The notes: generated by a model not told the origin, from the sequence alone. A stretch of 64,000 nucleotides of DNA from Arthonia radiata (GCA_002989075.1 PSQN01000013.1:716379-780378), one strand, 5' to 3'. Shown: positions 46,851 through 59,349, counted from the first letter of the stretch. Program-made: numbers and translations.

Positions 46851-47321
46851 TATAACGTCAATTGGTAAAAAAACTAAACTAAGGCTTACTTACTTTATAT
46901 ACTTATTAATCTTAGTAGTAAGTATCTTGTATGCTAAAGACTAAAAGATAGAAAAAGTAAGATAAATTATAAAGAGTAAGAAGAACTTAACTAAGTAGAT
47001 AGAAGATAAAGTATATTATTTAAATATAATTAAAGAACTTATGTTTAGATATTAAGTTAATAAACTAAAGTCTATTTTAAGGTTAGTTATTAGTTTAGCT
47101 ATATAGTTTAAGATATATAGAAGAGTTTCTCTATGTTTATTAATCTTAACAATACTTATAGCGAGTTTATAGGGAATATAGGCCCTCTTAACTATCTTGT
47201 TCGATAATGCTTATAGCAGGTTTATAGGCTTAGTCGGAAACAATGCTAATAGAACTAAGATAACTGGTAGTATTTAATGCTTAAACGTACGCTAGACCGT
47301 CTAGAACTAGTGCCTGTAATA
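46851..47321 (-). repeat. LTR type B, 5' LTR of G5
   Basis: 471 bp, reversed; pairs with 12068-12538. Followed by TSD TAGTT (47322-47326). Confidence 0.88.
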
Positions 47322-47326
47322 TAGTT

Positions 47327-48189
47327 GTTAGAGTATAGTAATACTAATCTATATAATTTCCTTATTACGTTCCTTATTTTTACTACTAAAGATAGCTTAT
47401 AAGGTATTTATTTTATAAAACGACTCTTATTTAGAGTACTTATACCTAGTAAAAAGAAGTTTCTTAGTTCTTTAGTTTACTTCTAGATTATATTGTTGTA
47501 ACTAAGGTATATCTAGTACTATATAGTACTAGTTAATATTAACAATATTATAGGTAATTTCTTTCTAATAGTCTCTAATTATTATATCTATTAGTAAAGT
47601 TTTATAGTTAACTCTTTTCTTTACTTCTTAAAATTTAGATAGTATATAAGATAATTTCTTCTTTTATATTTATATTTAGTACTCTTTAATATAGCGTATC
47701 GAAATAAAGTTGCCTATTGCGTCTAACTTAATTATAATATTAATACTTCTGTTATTAATTATTGTCTAAGTATATAAGTATATTCTATAGATAGCTAAGC
47801 TTACGTAGAGCTGTGCCTCTAGGGAGTCTAACCGTTAAACAGACCGGAACTACTATCCTTAAAGTAGTTGGTCTAGTCTTTTTTCTATTAATTATATAAG
47901 TTCTAGAGTAATATAGATATTAGTATCTATTGTCGATTAATTTGCTATAGACATTCTAGTATCAAATATCTAAGCAATATCTTAATTATTATATCTATAT
48001 ATTGTTTATAATCTCTACTTTAATAATAGAACTATTGCTAGTTATAACTCGTTATGTCTATAGGTTGTATATTGTTAGTTAAAAATAGTAGTACTGACTA
48101 TACAATTTTAGACCTCTAATAAGATAGTTTACTAGTTGTTATAGATATAAATAAATATATCTTAGAATATTGTTAATATCTCTGTTAGC
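47327..48189 (-). pseudogene. pol relic of G4, protease region
   Basis: Continues the G4 pol that stopped at 12062. The protease motif is reversed at about 47694-47745 (GCCTATTGCGTCTAAC). It is cut at 48190-48194 (GCTTA) by G10 and resumes at 49832. Confidence 0.75.
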
Positions 48190-48194
48190 GCTTA

Positions 48195-48631
48195 TATTAC
48201 AATCTTACTACATTGGGCTAGTACAAGACTAAGCGCAGCCAGCCTTATTAGAGTATTATATAGGATACCCGATAACTTTAATATAGCGACGTTAGTATAC
48301 AATAAGATTCTAATAACGCGACAGAGGAAATATTAGAACTATTAGATATAGAGAAACATACCTATATACCTTAAACTATATAGCTAAACTAATAGCTAAT
48401 CTTAGAATAAACTTTAGTTTATTAACTTAATATTTAAATATAAGTTTCTTAACTATATTTAAGTAACGTACTTTATCTTCTATCTACTTAGTTAAGCCTC
48501 TCTTACTCTTTATAATCTATTTTACTTCTTCTATCTTTTAGTTTCTAGTATATAAGATATCTACTACTAAGGTTAATAAGTATATAAAGTAAATAAGCCT
48601 TAGTTTAGTTCTTTTAGCAACTAGTATTATA
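48195..48631 (+). repeat. LTR type A, 5' LTR of G10
   Basis: 437 bp; starts TATTACAATC. About 13 bp are missing at the right arm of the U3 palindrome (GTTAGTATACAATAAG). Confidence 0.85.
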
Positions 48632-48673
48632 CTTTAATAGACTTACTATAAAAGTAGAAAAAGTAGATTAATT

Positions 48674-49619
48674 ATATCTACTATTTTAGTATTTAATAGC
48701 TATAACGCTGTAAATAGACTAGCTAATAGGATAATTAGTATAAATAAGATATTAAATATTAATATTAAGATAAAAAAGAGCTTCTTAAATAAATGTTTTA
48801 AAGTTACTTTATTTTTAATATACCTAGCTATATACTTTAAAACTTATAAAAATTAATTTCTAAATAATATAACTATAGTTCTATTTACTACCTTTTATAT
48901 AGATAAAGATACTTATAAGTAGATTAAGTATTATTTTAACAACTTTTTATTTACTTCGATAAAGAGTAGACGTAAGGATACTAATAAGTTCTTTGCTAGC
49001 TTTATCTTCTTCTAAAAAAAACTCTAAAAAATCTTTAGGTAAACCGACGCTAGGCGCATCGCTATTAAAAAGCTTTAGAATCTTAAGTAAATAGAACTAG
49101 TAAGTAGGTATACTACTAAATTTATATAGTATGCTAATTAAATAGAATAAAACAAGGAATTCTTTATTAAGATCTTTTATAAAGAACTTAAAGACTATAT
49201 TAAGAAAATAACCTATATCTATAAAGAGAAGTTTAATAATCTTAATAGCTTTATATAATAAGTAAAGAAAATTAACGATAGTAACTTTAAAAAATAGATA
49301 GAAAAGAAGAGTAACTCTATTAATAGATTCTATAAAATAAAGAATCGAATAAATTTATAATAAAATTAAGACAATCTAATAGAGCTAAATTTTATAAAGC
49401 TTCGAAAGAAACTAAATAATTAGAAAAGAAATATAAAATAAAGAATAAGCTAAACTTATATTACAAGAAGCTAGAGCATTAAGTTAAGAAATACTGTTCT
49501 AAGAAATAATAGTTTAATAGTACTAAACAAAGCGAATACAACAATAATCGACCTTAGAAACCCCGCTCGCTACAACAATAGTTTAATATAACCTGTCTAG
49601 TTACTATAGCTAGGAAACA
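48674..49619 (+). pseudogene. gag relic of G10 (gag type 1)
   Basis: Start ATA at 48674-48676. Type 1 middle (KYYFNNFLFTSIKSR), knuckle about 49451-49502 with His as CAT. It ends in the first bases of a long-type linker (GTTACTATAGCTAGGAAACAA) before the deletion junction. Confidence 0.75.
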
Positions 49620-49826
49620 ACTTAATATCTAAATATAAGTTTCTTAACTATATTTAGATAACGTACTTTACCTTCTATTTACTTAGTTAAGCCCCTCTTA
49701 CCCTTTATAATCTATTTTATCTCTTCTATCTTTTAGTTTTTAGCATACAAGATATCTACTACTAAGATTAATAAGCATATAAGGTAAGTAAGCCTTAGTT
49801 TAGTTCTCTTAGCAACCGGCGTTATA
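49620..49826 (+). repeat. LTR fragment, 3' LTR remnant of G10
   Basis: Only the R-U5 half (about 207 bp, from CTTAATATCTAAATATAAG to GGCGTTATA) remains; U3 type can only be inferred from the 5' LTR. Confidence 0.85.
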
Positions 49827-49831
49827 GCTTA

Positions 49832-51377
49832 ACTTTCTGTTGTAGAAGGCTATCTAGTAAAGTCTCTATATTATTCCTTTCTAACGAATTAGAGTTTATT
49901 CTTTCTAATTAGTAGTATTATCCTTGAAAAAGGATTCTATACTATTAGAATCCCTTTCTTTGTCCTTAAGACGTTATCTTACCTATAACGTATTATAGTT
50001 ACTATCTTATTTAGCTTCTACGGTTTATTCTTCCTTAGATTTCTCTTAGGTCTCTAGATAAGATAATCTAGATCATTCTTAGGTAAGATCTAGTTTCTAT
50101 ATTAAATCTTGTTTTAAAGATATTAGTTTCTTTAGCTACTATCCTAAACCTAGTTTATTAGATTTATAGGTCGTATAGTTGTTATCGTAGTACGCGGTCT
50201 AGAATAGTATTTTATATAGTATAACGATACTTTATATCTAATGCCTCGGGAGAGTACAGTCGATGTTATTTTACTCCTATAGATTCTATTGTTCTTATTT
50301 TATTTATTGTTCCTTTATTTCTTTCTATAACTTATTATCGGTATCCTAATTTATATATAAATCGAATAAGTTTAGCCTAATATACTACTTATTGGAAGTA
50401 TTCTAGTAGGTATCTTTTTGTTTATTAGACAGGTTTTTGTTTTTCTATGTTTAAGTAGTTATATTAAACTATTGTTGTAGAGAGCAGAGCTTCTATAATC
50501 GATTATTATTGTACCCGTCTTATTCAGTACTATTAAACTATTATTTCTTAGAACAGTACTTCTTTACTTAGTGTCCTAGTTTACCGCAATATAAGTATAG
50601 CTTATTCTTTATTCTATTTTCTTGTTTCTAATTATTTAGTTTCCCTTAAAGTCTTATAAAATATAATTCTATTAGGTTACCTTAGTTCTATTGTAAGTTA
50701 TACTTACTCTAAGTCTAAATAAACTTACTTAAGTTAGTTTTCTTCTTCTTTAATTGTCGTTTAAAGTTACTGTTATTAATTTTCTTAGCTTGTTCTATAA
50801 AATTTTTAAGTTTAGTAAACTTTTCTCTATAAATATAGATAATTTTCTTGATATAGTTCTTTAAGTCTTTATAAAAGGCGTTAACTAAGGGTTCTTCGTT
50901 CTATTTAGTTTAGTTAGTATATTATAGAAACTTAGCAGCGTAATAGCTAGCTAGTTCTATTTAGTAGAGTATTTTAAGCTTATATACAGTCGTACGTTTA
51001 GAGTCAGTATTTCTATATATTTATTAAAGCTTTTATTAAAATACAGTAAAGCTAGAGAAGAGTTTATCTGTCTCTTTTTATTGTTTATTAGACGCCTTAT
51101 AGAGGTAGTCTTTAAAATAAAAGTTAAACTATTTATATATCTTACTATTTATATAGAATATAGTAAATAAAACTATAGTACTGTTATTTAGAAATTAGCC
51201 CTTATAAGTCTTAAAATATATAGCTAAGCGTATTAGAAATAAAGTAAGTTTAGAAAGTTTATTTAAGAAGCTCTCATCTATCTTAGTATTAATATTTAAT
51301 ATCTTATTTATAGCAGCTATCTTAATAGCTAGTCTGTCTACAGTATTATAGCTATTTAGTACTAAAGTAGTAAATAT
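49832..51377 (-). pseudogene. gag and linker relic of G4 (gag type 2, short linker)
   Basis: Resumes after the G10 TSD. 49832-50420 covers the start of pol and a short linker (near 50340-50450). The gag knuckle, reversed, is near 50540-50610. The type 2 middle (reverse of YKAxNKQxKET) is at about 51061-51110. Start ATA at 51375-51377. Self-priming site AGTCTATTAA (plus reading) at 51408-51417, two bases before the LTR. G4 thus pairs LTR A with gag type 2. Confidence 0.75.
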
Positions 51378-51419
51378 AATTAATCTACTCTCTCTACTTT
51401 TATAGCGAGTCTATTAAAG

Positions 51420-51867
51420 TATAATACTAGTTGCTAGAAGAACTAAACTAAGGCTTAATTACTTTATATACTTATTAACCTTAGTAGTAGATATCTTATA
51501 TACTAGAAACTAAAAGATAGAAGAGATAAGATAGATTACTAAGAGAAGAGAAGCTTAACTAAGTAAATAGAAGATAAAACATATTACTTAAATATAGTTA
51601 AGAAACTTATATTTAAATATTAAGTTAATAGACTAAAGTTTATTTTAAGATTAATTATTAGTTTAGCTATATAGTTTAAAGTATATAGATATATTTCTTT
51701 ATATTTAATAGCCTTAATAACTTCTTTATTGTATTATTAGAATTCTATTATAATATAGCAACGTTATTAACGTCGCTATATTAAAGTTATCGGGTATCCT
51801 ATACAATGCTCTAATAAAGCTGGTTGTACTTAGCCTTATACTAGCCCAATTTAGTAAGATTATAATA
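51420..51867 (-). repeat. LTR type A, 5' LTR of G4
   Basis: 448 bp; U3 palindrome arms are recognisable near 51763-51782 (GCAACGTTATTAACGTCGC). Followed by TSD ATAAG (51868-51872). Confidence 0.88.
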
Positions 51868-51872
51868 ATAAG

Positions 51873-52336
51873 AGTAAGTTCTCTAATATAGTAGATATTA
51901 CTATATCTATACTATTAATAATAATATTTAGTAGACTATTTATATAGTTTAGTAGATTTTTCTTCTTTAGTATCTAGATATATAATATTAAAGCTACTAT
52001 TCATATTTATGTAAATATCAATATCTTTATAGCTATTAAAAAGCTTAAAGAACTAAAGTAAATTAAGATTATAGATAGTCTACTTTTACTATCTAATTTA
52101 GTAATGTAATTTTAAATATTATACTTATTAATAGTAGTAAAAGCGTACTACGTTTACTAAACATTTTATATATACTATTAGAATTAATTAATATTATTTT
52201 TATCTATAAATTAAAAAAAAGATATAAAATATATTTTAACTACTAAAATAACTATTTTATAGTTAAAACTAAAGTATATACTAAACTTACTATTATTAAT
52301 AATCTTCTATCTATTATTTTTACTAATATTAAGATA
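51873..52336 (+). pseudogene. C0 copia host relic, between gag and integrase
   Basis: Continues the C0 sequence from 7867. By position it should hold the end of gag and the protease/pre-integrase part. I see no motif that I can name with confidence; the longest readable plus-strand stretches are hydrophobic and AT-driven. Interrupted by the solo LTR (TSD GTAAG). Confidence 0.35.
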
Positions 52337-52341
52337 GTAAG

Positions 52342-52835
52342 TATTGGAAATTAACCAACTAGCTAGTTAGCCGGAACCCCCAGGGGCCCGGAGTATTGGA
52401 CAGGTCCTACCAGCTATCTTGGTCTAGAATAGAACAAGCCTTTTACCTAAAGAGTCGGGCCTAGGACAAAAAGAAGCATTGTACGACCCGCCCTAGATAG
52501 CTGGCCCGTAGTCTAAGACAACACGGAATAGACTTAGAGACTAACAGTTTTAAATAGACGGAATTACTGTCTTGTGCGGTAAGTTACGGGTTATCTGGCC
52601 CCTATTAAAAGAACAGATATCTAGTAAGTCCTATACGGGCCGCTAGACTTAGATATATAAGCTAGGATCCCTCTAGAGAATTCTAGCTAACAAGACAGAC
52701 AACATAACAATAGCTTCTCCTTGCTATTAAGTATTGTATCTGTATTAAGCTTAAGTATTGTACCAGTCTCAAGCTGGTCTCGTCTTCCTACTCTTTGTAG
52801 TAGTATTCTTCTTCTTCTCTGCTACCTTTTTAACA
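52342..52835 (+). mobile_element. Solo copia-type LTR (494 bp)
   Basis: Starts TATTGG (ancestral TGTTGG) and ends TTTTTAACA; the TSD GTAAG is present at 52337-52341 and 52836-52840, so this is a solo LTR, not an element end. It is much richer in G+C and in CpA/TpG than its surroundings, so RIP has barely touched it. Contains a 12-bp palindrome AACTAGCTAGTT (52357-52368), a GC-rich stretch and a TATA box (ATATATAA, about 52653-52660). A chance open frame at 52721-52903 runs out of the LTR into C0 and is not a gene. Orientation is from the TATA box and the TG...CA ends. It is unlike the LTR of C1, so it comes from another copia family. Confidence 0.85.
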
Positions 52836-52840
52836 GTAAG

Positions 52841-54716
52841 ATAGTTTACTACTATAGTACTAGTAGAACTAGTAATACTACTATTACTAGAGCTTATTTA
52901 TAAATAACTAGGCTATTTAAAGATATTTATCTTAAAAAAAATAATAAAGAAATACAATAAGTTAAAAAGCTTATTTAATATCTTTTAGTATAAGATATAC
53001 TATATATTAAAATTCTAAAGAGTATAATCTAGTACTATAAAATAATCTAAATAGCCTATATAGTACCTCTATATAAATACTATTAGCTAGATTATATTTA
53101 CTAATAATAATAATATTCTATAAGAGACTAGTAAGTATACTATTATTATTATAAATAATTATATCTACTATAGATAGTTAATAACGTTTTTATTAAAAGA
53201 CTATATTATAAAGAGTATAATTTACTTATTTACTTATCTCTATAATTACTATTTAGACTACTATATTATAGAGTTTTATATTAATAGTAGTAAAAAGTTT
53301 AATACTATTATCTTTAAGATCTCTAAGCTAGAAATATAAACAAGAAGGTTTACTTTATATATATTTAAGAAATATAGCTTAGTAGAATTATTTAATAAGA
53401 TTATTTTTATTAAAGCTAGAAGTATAACAATTAAAAGCAGCGTTCTAAATTATCTTTAGCTTAATACATTAGTATATATAATTTATATTTTAAAATAAAA
53501 TACTATTTAGTAAAGAGAATAGATATTTTCTATAGATTTTTAATAGTTTTGAAAATAAAACTCTAAAGCTACTTAACTTAAGCTATCTTTATTAGTTTAG
53601 TTATATAGCTTATCTATATTTATCTATATAAATATATATAGTAAGTTAGAAGTTTATATTTAGAGCTAAAAAGCTTATCTTTATAGGATTTATTATTTAA
53701 ACTACTTATATCTATTAAATTATTAATTCTATTAACTTTAAAGTTTATTAAAGTTTATATATTACTTTCAATAAGTCTTTAATATTTAAGGACTACTAAT
53801 AATTATTCTATAATACTAATAATACCTTCTAGACTATATTAAATAATAGTATTATAGTTAATATCTTATATAGCTACCTTTAAGAAAATAATACTATTTT
53901 TTATACTACTTTTAGAGAGCTATAAATAAGTAGAACTAATATTCTAAATTATGACTATTTATATATACTAAACTTAGAAAAAATCAAATAGAATAATTTT
54001 TATATAAAAATTCTTCTAACTACTATAATAATAACTCTTCTAATAGTAGTAATTATTAAACTATTAATAGTAGTATTAATAGTAATACCTCTAAGTATAA
54101 AACTAATACTAAAAACGTCTCTTATAAAGAAACTAAAGCTCTATCTCTAATAGTTTAGTCTTAGTATTATTCTAGTAAAAGTATAATTTATTAAGATTAT
54201 AATAATATTAATAGAAATAGACTTTCTAAATCTACTTTATATATCTTTTCTATAGCTACTATTAATAAACTTTTACTTAATTCTATATTATATAAAAAAG
54301 CTATAAAATAGCTAGATACTTCTAAATAGAACTCTATATTTAAAGTTAAGCTAAAATAACTATATAATACTAGTACTATTGTATACAACTCTATATTAAG
54401 CCTTTTAAAGGATATAAAGCTAATATTAAGTATACTAGTATTTAAGCTAAAAAGATATCTAAATAAAATAATTAATAAATATAAGATATATTTAGTTATC
54501 TATAGCTTTAAATAATAGTATAGAATGAACTACTAGAATACTATAGCTTTAACTATAAGTATACCTATAGTATATATACTTCTTACTATTATTATATAAC
54601 TTAGCTAAATCTTTTTATAGATTAATATTATTAGTATCTATCTTAATAGTATATTAAACTATAGGAAACTACTATATATATAGTTTCTAAAAGAATTTAA
54701 AGAAAAAGATATAGTT
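52841..54716 (+). pseudogene. C0 copia host relic, integrase and first half of RT
   Basis: Plus-strand Ty1/copia pol. Integrase core remnants at about 53180-53390 (LYINSSKKFNTIIFKISK.E region). Integrase C-terminus with KARSITIKSSVLNYL at about 53410-53460. SH3-like domain at about 53640-53800, reading KFIFRAKKLIFIGF and then FKVY.SLYITFNKSLIFK, close to the copia consensus KxxPRAxKxxFVGY...V..SRDVxFNE. First half of RT at about 54440-54716 with INIISIYLNSILNYRKLLYI, the equivalent of DVKTAFLNG.L.EEIYM. Split in RT by G11 (TSD TAGTT, 54712-54716). Trp, Cys and Asp codons are largely lost. The order integrase - RT identifies copia. Confidence 0.72.
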
Positions 54717-55165
54717 TGTTACAATCTTACTACATTGGGCTAGTACAAGACTGAGCGCAGCCAGCCTTATTAGAGTATTCTATAGAATATTCGATAAATT
54801 TAATATAGCGATATTAGTAACGTCGCTATATTACAATAAAATTTTAATAACGCGACAGAAGAAATATTAAAACTATTAAATATAAAGGAATATACCTATA
54901 TATCTTAAACTATATAGCTTAACTAATAACTAACCTTAAAATAGACTTTAGTTTATTAACTTAATATTTAAACATAAGTTTTTTAACTATATTTAGATAA
55001 TATACTTTACCTTTTATTTACTTAGTTAAGCTTTTCTTATTCTTTATAATCTATCTTACTTCTTCTATCTTTTAGTCTTTAGTATATAAGATATCTACTA
55101 CTAAGATTAATAAGTATATAAGATAAGTAAGCCTTAGTTTAATTCTTTTAGCGACTAGCGTTATA
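54717..55165 (+). repeat. LTR type A, 5' LTR of G11
   Basis: Starts TGTTACAATC, ends GCGTTATA. Heavily mutated; palindrome only partly kept. Self-priming site TTAATAGACT at 55168-55177. Confidence 0.9.
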
Positions 55166-55207
55166 CTTTAATAGACTCGCTATAAAAGTAGAGAAAGTAG
55201 ATTAATT

Positions 55208-55791
55208 ATATTTACTACTTTAGTATCTAATAGCTATAACGCTGTAAATAGACTAGCTAACAGAATAACTAGTATAAATAAGATATTAAATATTAATACT
55301 AAGATAAAAAAGAGCTTCTTAAATAAACGTTCTAAAGTTACTTTATTTTTAATACGCCTAGCTGTATACTTTAAAACTTATAAAAACTAGTTTCTAAACA
55401 ATATAACTATAGTTCTATTTACTACTACTTATATAATAGAGATACTTATAAGTAAGTTAAGTATTATTTTAACGACTTCTTATTTATCTTTATAAAGAGT
55501 AGGTATAAGAATACTAATAAGTTCTTTACTAGCTTTATCTTCTAAAAAAAACTCTAAGAAATCTTTAGGTAGACCGACGTCGAATGCATTGCTACTAAAA
55601 AGCTTTAGAATCTTAAGTAAATAGGACTAATAAGTAAATATACTACTAAATTTATATAGTATACTAATTAAATAAAATAGAACAAGAAACCCTTTATTAA
55701 GACTTTTTATAAAGAATTTAAAGACTATATTAAGAAAATAATCTATATCTATAAAGAGAAGTTTAATAATCTTAATAGCTTTATATAACGA
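55208..55791 (+). pseudogene. gag 5' relic of G11 (gag type 1)
   Basis: Start ATA at 55208-55210. Type 1 gag (KYYFNDFLFIFIKSR) up to the deletion junction at about 55791, which falls after IYNEL.SFI in gag. Confidence 0.75.
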
Positions 55792-58771
55792 TCTTGTTTA
55801 TAGCTAGCTATACGTAAGTATAAACAAGAGACAACTATATACTAACGATTCTATACAACAACAAGTACTTAGTTAATTACTAAGATACTAGAGAAATATA
55901 ATTAGTTTCAATATCTATTTAAGAAAGCTAAGCTAAACTTAGCTCTTCTAGAATATAAACCGTAAGATTGAATAATATCTTTATAAAAAGGTAAAACGCC
56001 GATATTCGGTTTAATATACTTACTATTAGAAGCAGAAAATTAAGCGCTCTACAACTATCTCAATAAAAACCTTAAAAAGGGTTTTATTTAGAAATTAATA
56101 TTACTAGCCGGATACTTGATACTCTTTATACTAAAAAAGAATAGTAAACTACAACTCTATATAGATTATAGATAATTAAACAGAGTAACTATTAAAAATC
56201 GATACTCGTTACTATATATTAATAAAATTATAAACTAATTGTATAGCGTATAATAGTTTACTAAGTTTAACCTTTAAGGAGCCTATAACTTAATTTATAT
56301 AAAGAAAGATAAAGAATAGAAAATCGCTTTCTATATAAGATACAGACTTTTTAAGTATTGCGTTATACCTTTTAAGCTAATAAACGTACCTATATTATTT
56401 TAGAAACTAATTAACAATATACTCAGTAACTATCTAAATATATTTATAACTGCTTATCTAAACGATATCCTAGTATATAGCCGTATACTAGAAGAATATA
56501 AGAAATATATTAAGAAGGTATTAGAAGGATTAGTACGTATTAATTTATAAATTAATATTAAGAAAATCTAGTTTTATTAACAATCTATTAAATTTCTTAG
56601 ATTTATAATTACCGAGTACGGTCTTTAAATAGAAGATTTAAAGATTTAATCTATTTTAACCTAGCCTATACTAAAGAATATAAAATAACTATAACAGTTT
56701 CTTAGTTTTATTAATTATTATACGCAATAAATATCTAACTTTAGCTAAATTATAGTATCGCTGTCTTAACAGATAAAACAATCGATAGAATTCTTCTAGA
56801 CGCAAAAAGAATAATCTGTATTTAAAGAACTTAAGAAAGCCTTTAAGATTAGACCTATACTAGCAATATTCGACCCTAACCTACTAATTATTATAGAAAT
56901 AAATGTATTAGACTATACTATTAGAGTATATATAAGTTAAAGAAATAACAAAGGAAAGCTTAAACTAGTAGCTTTCTACTTAAAGAAAATATTACCTATC
57001 AAATAAAACTACAATATTTACAATAAAGAGCTTTTAACTATTATAGCAGTATTTAAAATATAGTAAGCTTATTTAGAAGGAGTATAACATGCGATTAAAG
57101 TATATACCGACTATAAGAACTTAATCTACTTTACTACAACAAAGAAACGTAATTAAAGACAGGTCCAATAGTTAAAAACTATAGCTATATATAACTTTAT
57201 TATTATCTACAAAAAGAGTTCTAAGAACGATAGAGTAGATACTCTTAGTCGACAACTAGACTATCTTAATAACAAGGAATACGTCGAGTACGCAGTATTT
57301 TAAGAATATAACAGTAAAATTAGATACAATTAATTAGCTATAACAACTAAGTTTGTTATTAAACTATACAGCCGAATCCTAGATATTCTAAGTAACTCTA
57401 AAACTTACTAAGAAAACAAAAAACAACACCTAAAACTAACAAAGAATAACAAGGGCTACTATAAATTTTAAGAAAAAATTTATGTTCCGAGAAATCTAAT
57501 CTAACACATTATCAGTAACTTTTACAATAACTTAACAAAAGGACATAACAATATAAATAATACTATCGAAAAGATTATAAGAATATATTATATCCCTAGA
57601 ATTTAATATTATATTGAAGATTATATCTAAGAATACGATATTTACGTAAGAATAAAATATCTGAGATATTTGCCTTATAGTAAGCTAAAACTACTAGAGA
57701 TATCTAAGAGACTATAGTATACAGTCTTATTAAACTTTATTACTAAGTTACTACCTTTTAAGGATCTACTTATAAGAGTAACTTACAATACTATTCTAGT
57801 TATATACAATAAACTAACTAAATACGTATACTTTATGCTATATAAGAAAGCTAGTAACTTAAAATAATTAGTATATACCTCTTTTTAGATTATCTTAGCT
57901 AACTATAGATAACTATAAAGGATTATTATTGATAGAGATCGAAAATTTGTCTTATAATTTTAAATATCTCTAATACAACAATTAAGAATAAAATAGAAAA
58001 TATCTATATCGTTTTACCTATAAACAGACAGACAAACTAAAAGAACTAATTAAACTCTAGAGCAGTATCTCTAAGTATATATTAACTACTAGTAGAACGA
58101 CTAGGTATAATTGCTATCGGTTGCGTAGGCCGCGCATAATAACACTAAAAACGATACAACTAAGACAACTCTGTTTTACGTCTTATATAGCTACTACCCT
58201 CTTTAAAGCAGGCAACTATAAAACACAATAGATAACGAAACAGCTACACAAATAGCTACAAACATAAAGACTCTGTATTAGCAGTTAAAGTCTAACAGCG
58301 AATATATTAACAAATATACTAGAAAATAGTATAATAAGTTAAAAACTACCCTGAGTATAGATATAAAAGAGGGAGGAAGAGCTTACTTGCTTATAAGAAA
58401 CTTAAAAACTATTAAATTAAGCAAAAAACTTAACTATATTAAGATAGAACCGTTTAAAATCTTATAGCAATTAGAATCTATAATGTTTAAACTTAAACTT
58501 TTAAGAATAATAAGGATATATCCTATATTCTACGTAGCGCTATTAAAACCGGTCTACTCTTAGAAAGCAGAACGGCCTAACCTAGAAATTCTTTTCGACA
58601 GTTAGAAACCTAAATATAAGGTCGAAATAGTTTAAGCTTATAAATAACATCGAGGTAAAATACAGTATCTTATAAAATAGAAAGAATACTCTAAATATAA
58701 AAACTAATAGAAACTAGAATAAAACCTAACTAACTATAATAATACTATTTAACAGTATTAAGACAGAAATG
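55792..58771 (+). pseudogene. pol relic of G11 (RT to chromodomain)
   Basis: Begins just upstream of RT. RT VDYRQLN region about 56155-56180; active-site box YLND at 56455-56466. RNase H near 56890-56935. Integrase about 57530-58060. Chromodomain about 58605-58730. RIP stops throughout; protease absent by deletion. Confidence 0.82.
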
Positions 58772-59349
58772 TTAATCGATTATAATAGTATTAACGTTCT
58801 AATCTACTACTTAGTGCGTTCCGCCGGTACTTAGGTTATCTATAAGCAAACCAGTCTACTATATTAGTAGTCTACTACCTAACTTTAGATATAAATTATT
58901 ATAAAAATCTATACTTAAACTACTTAGTATATCTACAATATTACTATTAAATATAGCCGCTAGCTATTCTTCTTTAAATAATATATTATTTTAATCTATT
59001 TTATTCTACGTCTAAACGCGCAACTTTTTAAGCTCCTTCTTTAAATTAATAACCGCCGTTTTAGTAGCTTCACGCTACCTTTTTGCTATATAAATAACTT
59101 TCTTTTTTTCTATTAAACGCTTATACTGCCCCTAAAGGGCGTTTAATACTTATAAGTACTAAGAACGGATACTCTAAGCTAAATAAGTTAGAACTAGTAA
59201 AACGAACGTTAGAGTACAAACTAACTATTCTTTAACGATAAACAAACGTTATACAACTTCTTATTGTAAATATACATAAAGCATAATACCTTTCTAAACT
59301 TTAAAACGTATTTTTTATCTAAATAAGAGCAATAAGAATATAGAGTTAT
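58772..59349 (-). pseudogene. Antisense Zn2Cys6 ORF relic of G11 (type A tail)
   Basis: Start codon reads ATA (59347-59349) and the end aligns with TAA at 58772-58774. Length about 578 nt, so small indels are present. Most cluster Cys codons are TAT. The Lys-rich centre and the SSNI/LS.L block near 58900-58990 remain visible. 59350-59525 is tail up to the LTR. Confidence 0.5.

Larger units (their letters stand above)
12068..47321 (-). mobile_element. Chromovirus G5 (LTR B, minus), holding G6
   Basis: Type B LTRs at 12068-12538 (3') and 46851-47321 (5'), 471 bp each, with TSD TAGTT at 12063-12067 and 47322-47326. The internal sequence resumes at 41224 after the G6 insertion. Without G6 the element is about 7.28 kb, near the 7.15 kb of G9. 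It combines LTR B and tail B with gag type 1 and the long gag-pol linker. Confidence 0.88.
48195..49826 (+). mobile_element. Chromovirus G10, internally deleted (LTR A, 1632 bp)
   Basis: TSD GCTTA at 48190-48194 and 49827-49831 shows this is one insertion. It has a 5' LTR and gag, then jumps at about 49620 into the second half of the 3' LTR. Pol, tail and U3 of the 3' LTR are gone. The junction shares AACT between the gag linker and the LTR, which suggests a microhomology-mediated deletion. It was non-autonomous afterwards. Confidence 0.88.
7873..51867 (-). mobile_element. Chromovirus G4 (LTR A, minus), holding G5-G10
   Basis: Both LTRs are type A in minus orientation (7873-8320 and 51420-51867, 448 bp each). 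The TSD ATAAG is at 7868-7872 and again at 51868-51872, which fixes the ends. Internal parts: tail with antisense ORF 8321-9077, pol 9078-12062, [G5 12068-47321], pol 47327-48189, [G10 48195-49826], linker and gag 49832-51377. It combines LTR A with gag type 2 and a short linker. It is more mutated than the elements nested inside it, as expected for the older insertion. Confidence 0.88.

Noticed and set aside
52836-52841. Solo LTR as the 5' LTR of the copia element C0
   Set aside because: The GTAAG duplication on both sides shows a separate insertion, and C0 coding sequence is also found upstream of it.
52721-52903. Open reading frame of 60 codons on the plus strand
   Set aside because: It lies in the 3' part of the solo copia LTR and runs past the TSD into C0. 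No start context or homology; open by chance in Leu/Ser-rich low-complexity sequence.
54197-54388. Open reading frame of 63 codons on the minus strand
   Set aside because: It is antisense to the integrase-RT part of C0, very AT-rich, hydrophobic by composition, and has no counterpart elsewhere.
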